This document shows, one piece after another, positions 8,403 through 13,508 of a DNA stretch of 16,102 nt. This DNA is from Phycisphaerales bacterium (GTDB lineage: Bacteria > Planctomycetota > Phycisphaerae > Phycisphaerales > UBA1924). The translations under genes and the position numbers were made by a program. Under the pieces are notes generated by a model. That model did not search any database. It had not been told where the DNA came from and saw nothing but the letters and a program-made list of their open reading frames with translations. The DNA is taken from NCBI GenBank assembly GCA_019747615.1, contig JAIEQQ010000466.1, forward strand, positions 1 through 16,102, given 5' to 3'. Numbering within the stretch: position 1 is the first letter of the stretch; every line of letters begins with the position of its first letter.

Positions 8403-9005
8403 ATGCTTGACTTCGACAAAGACGCACCTCCGCCTCAAACCACTGTGGCGGCGCTTCGTCAGATGTGGGAGATCGTGCAGATCAAGCACGCTACTGGCTG
8501 CGAACACCACGCGACGCCACTCCTCGATGCTTTCCGAAAGACGTATTCCAATGGCGGCGCGGAGTTCGCAGTGTTCGATGTCGTGGGCAACTCCGACTTC
8601 AAATTTTTCATGGCGACACACAGCTGGGATCTGATCGAGCTGCCAGAGAACGTGCTCAAGTCGAGGGCGTTCACAGAAGCTCTGCCGATGTTCGGTCAAG
8701 GTCAGATCAACGACTCGTTCGGATTCAAGCGGTCGAGCGAGTTCACTTTTGCTGGCGAGATCGCTGAGACGCTCGCGATCGGCGGCGCATATGACGCACA
8801 CTCGAAAGGCGCTGCCGACGCCTATCGAACTGCCGAAGAGTTCAGAAACAGCCTCTTTGGCGATCGATTCGATGACATGCTCGTGCTGTGGTCCGCGAAG
8901 GCATGGTGCTCGTGGTTCTGCGACGTGGCGTGGGATCAGACGTGGCTCTTCGTGGACAAGAGGCGAAGCCAAGTGAGCATCTTGGCGGTCACTGATACGG
9001 ACTGA
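8403..9005 (+). CDS. hypothetical 200-residue soluble protein
   Basis: I do not recognise this protein. It is real on the strength of its perfect AGGAGG, a full-length frame and non-biased protein-like composition. Its GC content is visibly lower than that of neighbouring kdsA. It has no signal peptide or membrane helix. Noticeable parts are LRQMWEIVQIKHATGCEHHATPLLDAF, an acidic/aromatic middle (FKFFMATHSWDLIELPENV), and a C-terminal half rich in Trp, Cys and Phe (SAKAWCSWFCDVAWDQTWLF). This arrangement recalls small uncharacterised SMI1/immunity-like or DUF proteins in accessory regions, but I cannot place it. It starts 42 bases after kdsA and is followed 70 bases later by a toxin-antitoxin pair, so this stretch may be an acquired segment. 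Confidence 0.75.
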   Translation: MLDFDKDAPPPQTTVAALRQMWEIVQIKHATGCEHHATPLLDAFRKTYSNGGAEFAVFDVVGNSDFKFFMATHSWDLIELPENVLKSRAFTEALPMFGQGQINDSFGFKRSSEFTFAGEIAETLAIGGAYDAHSKGAADAYRTAEEFRNSLFGDRFDDMLVLWSAKAWCSWFCDVAWDQTWLFVDKRRSQVSILAVTDTD

Positions 9006-9044
9006 CGCAACGAGCTCAGCGCCACGGCGGTACCGGACGTCAAG

Positions 9045-9081
9045 TGCTATCATAATGCTATCGCCGGAGCATCCGATGGCA
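9045..9081. promoter_or_regulatory. candidate autoregulatory operator and -10 element of the toxin-antitoxin operon
   Basis: TGCTATCA at 9045-9052 and TGCTATCG at 9056-9063 are direct repeats 11 bases apart, about one helical turn. CGATGGCA at 9074-9081 is the inverted partner of the second (7 of 8 bases), across a 10-base spacer. TGCTATCA is, as I recall, the half-site bound by the FitAB complex of Neisseria. CATAAT at 9051-9056 is a plausible -10 hexamer between the two direct copies, which would let the antitoxin complex cover the promoter. No clear -35 is visible. Confidence 0.5.
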
Positions 9082-9306
9082 CAGATCCTCATCCGCGGCC
9101 TCGACCCAAAGACCGTCCAAGCCCTGAAGCAACGCGCAAAGCTCAACGGCCGCTCGCTTCAGAGCGAGGTCAAACGCATCATCGAGCGTGAGTCGGGCGT
9201 GGGCCGCTTCGACGAAACGCTGAAGTCGCTGGCCTCGCTTCAAGCGACGTTCAAGAAGCAGCTCCCCGACAGCACGGCGCTGATCCGCGAGGATCGCTCG
9301 CGATGA
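9076..9306 (+). CDS. vapB: ribbon-helix-helix antitoxin of a PIN toxin (FitA/VapB type)
   Basis: 76 residues from the ATG at 9076, which has GGAG at 9066-9069; an upstream in-frame ATG at 9055 lies inside the presumed promoter and is less likely. The N-terminus MAQILIRGLDPKTVQALKQR, then AKLNGRSLQSEVKRIIERE, is the typical FitA-like ribbon-helix-helix: a beta strand that binds DNA followed by two helices that dimerise. The C-terminal 35 residues would wrap around and inhibit the toxin. The gene overlaps the toxin gene by four bases (ATGA, 9303-9306), the usual arrangement for balanced expression. Such antitoxins repress their own promoter together with the toxin, consistent with the half-sites directly upstream. 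Confidence 0.9.
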   Translation: MAQILIRGLDPKTVQALKQRAKLNGRSLQSEVKRIIERESGVGRFDETLKSLASLQATFKKQLPDSTALIREDRSR

Positions 9307-9728
9307 ACACACTCGTTCTGGACGCGAGCGTCGTGACCAAGCTCGTCCTCCGCGAGCCCGAGAGCGATGTCGCGCTGTCGCTGCTCGGCCGACCGAAGGC
9401 CCACTTCATCGCACCCTCGCTGCTGCAAATCGAGGTTGCCAGCGTGATTGGAAAGTACCTTCGACGAGGGCTGATCGACCAAGCGAAGTCGAGCGAGTCA
9501 TTCGAGGCACTGATGTCGATTCCGCTCTCGTACATCGACAACAGTCACCTGCTTCGGACCGCCTTCAACCTCGCCTCCACGACCTCATCGAGCATCTACG
9601 ACTGTCTCTACCTCGCCGCGGCGGTCGAGCACAACGCCACGCTCATCACCGCCGACACTCGATTCGTGAACTCCCTGGCCAAGACTCCGCTTGGCAAACG
9701 CGTTCGAGCGCTTGGCGACATGGCTTGA
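9303..9728 (+). CDS. vapC: PIN-domain ribonuclease toxin (VapC/FitB type)
   Basis: 141 residues, normal PIN toxin length. The four acidic metal-binding residues are in place: D7 in LVLDASVVTKL, E44 in LLQIEVASV, D100 in SSSIYDCLYLAAAVEH, and D118 in LITADTRF. VapC-type toxins are magnesium-dependent endoribonucleases that cut tRNA or rRNA when their antitoxin is degraded; the target here cannot be read from sequence. It starts within the antitoxin stop codon. All catalytic residues are intact, so the module is probably functional. A hairpin follows 17 bases after the stop. Confidence 0.93.
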   Translation: MNTLVLDASVVTKLVLREPESDVALSLLGRPKAHFIAPSLLQIEVASVIGKYLRRGLIDQAKSSESFEALMSIPLSYIDNSHLLRTAFNLASTTSSSIYDCLYLAAAVEHNATLITADTRFVNSLAKTPLGKRVRALGDMA

Positions 9729-9745
9729 GTTTTCACCACAAGTGA

Positions 9746-9775
9746 CAAGGCCCCACGCATCAGCGCAGGGCCTTG
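9746..9775. terminator. hairpin between convergent vapC and rpmA, probable bidirectional terminator
   Basis: Perfect 8-base arms CAAGGCCC (9746-9753) and GGGCCTTG (9768-9775) enclose a 14-base loop, placed between two convergent genes. There is no T-run on either side, so it would be an I-shaped terminator of the kind common in GC-rich bacteria. Confidence 0.6.
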
Positions 9776-9886
9776 GAAATCGACTTTGCAATACTCCGGT
9801 CCATCGACCGTCACCGCCAAGCTTCCCTTGAAGACTCGCGATGCAGACGCAGCGTATCGAAGCGGAGCCCTCGCGGGCAGAGCCGC

Positions 9887-10168
9887 TTACGAGCTCTTCT
9901 TCAGCCAGAACGGGCGGGGCTCGGCCGGGTCGAGCGGGTCGACGTGGACCGTCGAGCCCATGAAGACGACCTTGCCCGTGCCGAGGCTGTACAAGGTGTC
10001 ATCCTTTCCGCGACGCACGAGGAAGCCGGCCTTGAGGGGGGTGCCCACCTGGCGGACGATGATCGAGCCGGGCTGGCAGACTTCGCCAGCGTAGAGCTTC
10101 ACGCAGCGATACTGCGGGTTGCTATCGCGGCCGTTCTTCGTCGAGCCCTGTCCCTTTTTATGTGCCAT
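9887..10168 (-). CDS. rpmA: 50S ribosomal protein L27
   Basis: 93 residues starting at the canonical MAHKKGQGSTKNGRDSN, followed by the L27 beta-barrel core with VKLYAGEVCQPGSIIVRQVG, FLVRRGKDDTLYSLGTGKVVF. The N-terminal tail of L27 reaches the peptidyl-transferase centre and helps place tRNA; no Firmicutes-type cleavable extension is present. The start at 10168 is supported by AAGGA about seven bases upstream; a longer open frame to 10231 has no family support. The C-terminal 24 residues after the core (including DPAEPRPFWLKKSS) vary between phyla. Neither rplU (L21), the usual gene just upstream, nor obgE downstream is present; the gene stands alone and converges on the toxin-antitoxin pair. 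Confidence 0.96.
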   Translation of the reverse strand: MAHKKGQGSTKNGRDSNPQYRCVKLYAGEVCQPGSIIVRQVGTPLKAGFLVRRGKDDTLYSLGTGKVVFMGSTVHVDPLDPAEPRPFWLKKSS

Positions 10169-10311
10169 GACGTGGTCCTTGCAAATGAGTGCCGCGGGCC
10201 CGAGGGAGACAGGGGCGTTTCGCGGGGCCAAGATGCTAGGCAGCCTCCGGCGCGGCGGCTATGGGGTGGGTTGGGGAAATCGGGGCGACGGAGGACGGGG
10301 GCGTTGGTGTG

Positions 10312-10335
10312 GAGTGCCAAAGTGGTCAAGTGGCT
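10312..10335. repeat. octamer tandem repeat array C, three RAGTGSYN units
   Basis: Units gagtgcca, aagtggtc, aagtggct lie in the 273-base spacer between the short ALDH-like gene (stop 10442) and rpmA (start 10168). The spacer contains no gene I can support. Beyond this array, the opposed array D and a G-rich segment around 10250-10310, I see nothing defined in it. Confidence 0.6.
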
Positions 10336-10380
10336 GAGGGCAACACGACCGTGCTTACGAACTCCGCCCGCTCCTTGCCC

Positions 10381-10404
10381 TGCCACTCTGCCACTCTGCC
10401 ACTT
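10381..10404. repeat. octamer tandem repeat array D, three TGCCACTY units
   Basis: Units tgccactc, tgccactc, tgccactt. The reverse complement of the unit (gagtggca) is close to the units of array C 45 bases away, so the two arrays are an imperfect inverted pair. AAGTGGC and GCCACTT could pair over 7 bases in the transcript leading into rpmA. Confidence 0.8.
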
Positions 10405-10441
10405 TCCTTGAGCATCTACCACCAAACACCCACCAATCAAA

Positions 10442-11326
10442 TCACGCCCCGGTCGGGTGCCACGCCGTCTTGAACTCGACAAACGGCTCGATCCACCACA
10501 CCGATTCGCACGCCGCGGCGTCGCTCAAGTCCGTCGTCGCGGGCCGGAGCTTGACGCGCTTCAGATTGTCCGAAACTCCATCAAGGCACGTCTGCGTAAG
10601 CGACGCATTCAACCCCATCGCGTGGATCCCGTCCACATCGCGATGCTTGGCCAGCACCGGCACCAGTTCGTCCAGCGAGCCGGTCAGCAGGTTCACCACG
10701 CCGCTGGGCAGGTCGCTGGTGGCCATCACCTCACCAAACACGCTGACCACCGGCGCGAACGCCTCGCTCAGCACCACGCACGTGTTGCCCGACACGATCA
10801 CCGGCGCAATCAACCCGACACAACCGAGCAGCGCCCCGGCGCTCTGCACGCCCACGGGCGCCGGCGCGATCACGCCGATCACGCCCGTCGGCTCCGGCAC
10901 CGTGATATTCCAGTATGGCCCCGCCACCGGGTTCTGGCAGCCGAGCACCTGCGAGTACTTGTCGGCCCACCCAGCGAACGCCACCAACCGATCAACACTC
11001 GTCGTCACCTCGCGCTGCGCATCACCCGCCGGCACTCCACCGGACTCCAGCAACCCGACAAACTCTGCCCGGCGTGCTTCAAGCATCTCGGCCATGCGAT
11101 ACAGGATCTGCGCCCGGTTGTAAGGCGTCGCGCCCTTCCACTTTCCCAGCCCTGCCCGCGCCGCGACGACCGCGTCGCGCAGGTCCTTTCGGCTCGCCTT
11201 GCACGAATGGCCCAGCACCCCGCCATCACGATCACGGATCGGCTCGGACCGCCCCGATTCAGACCGCGGCATCGCGCCATTGATATACAGCTTGTAGGTC
11301 TTGATGACGTCCAGTCGCTCGCTCAT
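10442..11326 (-). CDS. short aldehyde-dehydrogenase-like protein lacking catalytic residues
   Basis: 294 residues against about 480 for active ALDH. It covers the N-terminal NAD-binding half: YKLYINGAMPRSESGR, RDLRDAVVAARAGLGKW, YNRAQILYRMAEMLEARR, then PEPTGVIGVIAPAPVGVQS and LPSGVVNLLTGSLDELVPVLAKH. The expected catalytic Asn of the PWN motif is replaced (APAPVG), the cofactor-binding Lys of KPSE is replaced (VVLSEAFAP), the general-base Glu of ELGGK is absent (RVKLRPATTD), and the chain stops before the nucleophilic Cys. It cannot be an ordinary dehydrogenase. The start MSERLDV at 11326 has AAAGGCGG just upstream (complement 11331-11339) and lies past a strong hairpin. I recall short ALDH-like proteins encoded beside a full-length ALDH in planctomycetes; no partner is visible here. 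A structural subunit or pseudoenzyme role is inference. Confidence 0.82.
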   Translation of the reverse strand: MSERLDVIKTYKLYINGAMPRSESGRSEPIRDRDGGVLGHSCKASRKDLRDAVVAARAGLGKWKGATPYNRAQILYRMAEMLEARRAEFVGLLESGGVPAGDAQREVTTSVDRLVAFAGWADKYSQVLGCQNPVAGPYWNITVPEPTGVIGVIAPAPVGVQSAGALLGCVGLIAPVIVSGNTCVVLSEAFAPVVSVFGEVMATSDLPSGVVNLLTGSLDELVPVLAKHRDVDGIHAMGLNASLTQTCLDGVSDNLKRVKLRPATTDLSDAAACESVWWIEPFVEFKTAWHPTGA

Positions 11327-11362
11327 GAAATCCGCCTTTGCGTTGCGCGCGTTCGCGATGTG

Positions 11363-11392
11363 CCGCGAGCTGGCACCGGGGCCAGCTCGCGG
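11363..11392. terminator. perfect 12-bp hairpin downstream of the SIMPL gene
   Basis: CCGCGAGCTGGC (11363-11374) and GCCAGCTCGCGG (11381-11392) are perfect arms around a 6-base loop. It lies between the SIMPL stop (11461) and the ALDH-like start (11326), both on the minus strand, and has no T-run. It most likely ends or attenuates the SIMPL transcript. Its presence argues against the ALDH-like frame beginning at 11464. Confidence 0.65.
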
Positions 11393-11460
11393 ACACACGA
11401 TCATACAGAGCGGGGCGCGGGAGCGGGGAGTGGGGGGGAGTAGGGTGAGCGACGCGGAAC

Positions 11461-12249
11461 TCACCCCTTTGGCACCAGCGCGAACTCCACCGTGACATCC
11501 ACCGAGATATCGATCGTGCCGGGCTCGACTGAATCGCCGGTCACCGGCGCGTCCGACTCTGCGGCGAACTTCGACACCCGGTTCTGGGCCATGTAGCTGT
11601 TGCCCCCGCCGGACTCGGTCACAGTGACAACTCGCCCGAGGCGAGTGTTGAGCGCTCCGGCGAGCACCCCGGCCTTTCGCGCCGCCGCCGCGGTGGCAAG
11701 GGCGAGGGCCTCCTCGCGCGCCGCCAGCGCTTCCTTGATCGCGTAGCTCACCATGTCCACCCGATTGGCGCCGGCCTTGAGCGCCGCGTCGATCGCGCGA
11801 GGCGGGGCCTTCAGGTCCGTCGTCCGCACGCGCAGCGTGTTCACCGCGTTGTAGCCAACGACCTTGCGGGGGCCGCCGTTGTTGCGCGGGTCAAAGTCGT
11901 TGTACCGCGGGCCAAGCTCGATCCGCCCGCTTCGCAGCTCAATCCCCGGCAGGTTCAGCGCCTTGACCGCCTTGATCACGTCCTCCATCGCCTTCGTGCA
12001 CTGAGCCTGCGCGTCCGACGCGCTGTCGGCCGTGATCTCAACACCCACCACCACATCGACATAATCCGGAACGCGCGAGACGACCGCCCGCCCCTGCGAT
12101 ACCACGCGGCTCTCCTCATTGACAGTCCCCGCGTTGGCCTCGGGCGCAGCGAGCGGCCGCGCGAGCGCCGTCGAGCACGGCACAATCGCGTGAGCCGCTC
12201 CGGCCAAGGCGATGACGAACGCAAGACGACGAACGGTGTGGCTCAACAT
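11461..12249 (-). CDS. exported SIMPL-domain (DUF541) protein
   Basis: 262 residues. An N-terminal signal sequence (two arginines, then LAFVIALAGAAHAIVPCSTALA) targets it to the periplasm. The mature part shows the SIMPL/DUF541 pattern: VVSQGRAVVSRVPDYVDVVVGVEITADSA near the N-terminus, a helix-strand core with GYNAVNTLRVRTTDL, then the conserved helix with YAIKEALAAREEALALATAAAARKAGVLAGAL, followed by VTVTESGG and a final strand DISVDVTVEFALVPKG. Members are periplasmic or surface proteins of poorly known function; some bind proteins or oligomerise. The ATG at 12249 has GGAG six bases before it (complement at 12256-12259). It is divergent from tryptophan dioxygenase across a 217-base spacer. 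Confidence 0.88.
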   Translation of the reverse strand: MLSHTVRRLAFVIALAGAAHAIVPCSTALARPLAAPEANAGTVNEESRVVSQGRAVVSRVPDYVDVVVGVEITADSASDAQAQCTKAMEDVIKAVKALNLPGIELRSGRIELGPRYNDFDPRNNGGPRKVVGYNAVNTLRVRTTDLKAPPRAIDAALKAGANRVDMVSYAIKEALAAREEALALATAAAARKAGVLAGALNTRLGRVVTVTESGGGNSYMAQNRVSKFAAESDAPVTGDSVEPGTIDISVDVTVEFALVPKG

Positions 12250-12282
12250 GACAGGCTCCAGGAAACTCTCGACGACGACTCA

Positions 12283-12315
12283 GTGATCCGCGGCGACGAT
12301 CGCCGCGTTGATCAC
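12283..12315. promoter_or_regulatory. long inverted repeat in the divergent promoter region of the SIMPL and kynA genes
   Basis: GTGATC CGCGGCGA (12283-12296), a 3-base centre, then TCGCCGCG (12300-12307), two extra bases, and GATCAC (12310-12315). The arms pair over 14 bases with a 2-base bulge. It lies 34 bases upstream of the SIMPL start and 152 bases upstream of the dioxygenase start. In a divergent spacer, an operator or a leader hairpin for the minus-strand transcript are both more likely than a terminator. The rest of the spacer, 12316-12455, shows nothing else that I can name. Confidence 0.5.
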
Positions 12316-12466
12316 GATAGAGCGTGCCAGCGACCGCGTGGGTTCGCGCATCGCCAAAGAATCCTCTCGCTCGCATGATCCCCGCATCTCCGCCGCGACG
12401 TGGACCGCAGCCGCGAGCCCCCGGCCCGCCTCGGCGCACCCTGACCGAATCCACTAGGATGCGGGC

Positions 12467-13336
12467 ATGACCAACCACGACCCCGATCGCTCCGCCGCCG
12501 CGGTTCCGCCAGGAAAAGTCAGCTATGGCAGCTATCTCAAAGTCCCCGAGCTGCTCTCGCTCCAAAGCGAGCTCTCGCGCCCGGTACACCGCGATGAGCT
12601 GCTCTTCATCGTCAGCCACCAGGTTTACGAGCTCTGGTTCAAGCAAACGCTCCACGAGCTGCGCGGCATCTGCGACTACATCGATCAAGACCGCCCGCTC
12701 CGCGCCGCCCAGCTCTTCACCCGCGTTCACGCCATTCAGCACCTCTTGATCGACCAGCTCCCGCTGCTGGAGACGATGTTCTCCGTGGACTTCGCGAAGT
12801 TCCGGGATCATCTCCGGCCGGCTTCGGGTTTTCAGTCGATTCAGTTCCGACATCTGGAGTTCCTGGCCGGATACAAAAACTCAAAGGTTCTCGGCCTTGT
12901 CGGGGATGACGCCGCGGCCAGGAAGGACATGGAGGATGCCCTCGCGCGTCCGACGGTCTATGACCACCTGCTGAAGTTCCTCGCACGCGCCGGCCTCGCG
13001 ATACCCCCAGAGGTGCTCTCTCGCGACACGACGCAGCAGTACCTGGGTGATGATCGCGTGGTGGCGGCGCTCCTGCCGGTGTACCGTGACATCGACTCGC
13101 ACTACCCGATTTTCCGGCTCTGCGAGCACTTTTTGGAGTTCGACGAGCGCATGAGCCTCTGGCGATTCCACCACGTAAAGATGGTCGAGCGGATGATCGG
13201 CGGCCTCGGCGGCACCGGTGGATCCAGCGGCGCCAAGTACCTCTATTCCACCCTCGGCAACAAGCTCTACCCCGACCTTTGGGCGATCCGCGACCATCTC
13301 GGCGGCACCTACGGCGAGTCGGCCCAGCCCACCTAG
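12467..13336 (+). CDS. kynA: tryptophan 2,3-dioxygenase
   Basis: 289 residues, normal bacterial length. It is a cytosolic heme enzyme opening the indole ring of L-tryptophan with O2 to N-formylkynurenine, the first step of the kynurenine pathway. Motifs: YGSYLKVPELLSLQ (20-33), HRDELLFIVSHQVYELWFKQ (41-60) with the active-site histidine H51, RPASGFQSIQFR (117-128), WRFHHVKMVERMIG (232-245) with the proximal heme ligand H236, and GTGGSSGAKYL (249-259), the substrate-binding loop that closes over tryptophan. The start at 12467 is supported by AGGA at 12456-12459. No kynurenine formamidase or kynureninase gene is adjacent, so the rest of the pathway must be elsewhere. It could supply NAD precursors or simply degrade tryptophan. 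Confidence 0.96.
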   Translation: MTNHDPDRSAAAVPPGKVSYGSYLKVPELLSLQSELSRPVHRDELLFIVSHQVYELWFKQTLHELRGICDYIDQDRPLRAAQLFTRVHAIQHLLIDQLPLLETMFSVDFAKFRDHLRPASGFQSIQFRHLEFLAGYKNSKVLGLVGDDAAARKDMEDALARPTVYDHLLKFLARAGLAIPPEVLSRDTTQQYLGDDRVVAALLPVYRDIDSHYPIFRLCEHFLEFDERMSLWRFHHVKMVERMIGGLGGTGGSSGAKYLYSTLGNKLYPDLWAIRDHLGGTYGESAQPT

Positions 13337-13494
13337 GGTGCCCAAAATGGGGGGTGGTATTCTCACTGAGATCGAGTAGATTTAGGGGAAAACGTTGGGT
13401 AGCGATCAAAACGGTGGACCCGAACCGAATCTTCGTAGTATCTTGTCATACCCCTCTCGTGGATTTCTGGGTCTTGGGTGTAGTTTCGCCAATC

Positions 13495-13499
13495 AGGAG
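13495..13499 (+). promoter_or_regulatory. Shine-Dalgarno AGGAG fixing the start of the secreted protein
   Basis: AGGAG lies nine bases before the ATG at 13509, which begins a clean signal peptide. An open frame extends upstream to 13395 but lacks such a site. The 172-base region 13337-13508 is lower in GC than its surroundings and presumably carries the promoter; TTGTCA at 13443-13448 is a possible -35 but I see no matching -10. Confidence 0.7.
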
Positions 13500-13508
13500 A
13501 CGACTCGA

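Noticed and set aside
9055..9075. Antitoxin start at ATG 9055
   Set aside because: It overlaps the -10 candidate and operator half-site, and GGAG sits correctly only for 9076.
7683..9146. Minus-strand frame of 487 codons across kdsA and the 200-residue gene
   Set aside because: Runs antisense through the certain kdsA gene; its translation resembles a reverse-complement shadow.
10169..10231. N-terminal extension of L27 to 10231
   Set aside because: L27 homologues begin at MAHKK, and AAGGA lies correctly before 10168; nothing supports a cleavable leader.
11327..11464. Upstream start of the ALDH-like gene at GTG 11464, overlapping the SIMPL stop by four bases
   Set aside because: The extra 46 residues lack ALDH similarity and span a perfect 12-bp hairpin, whereas MSERLDV at 11326 has its own ribosome site and begins the ALDH-like fold. 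The GTGA overlap keeps this from being certain.
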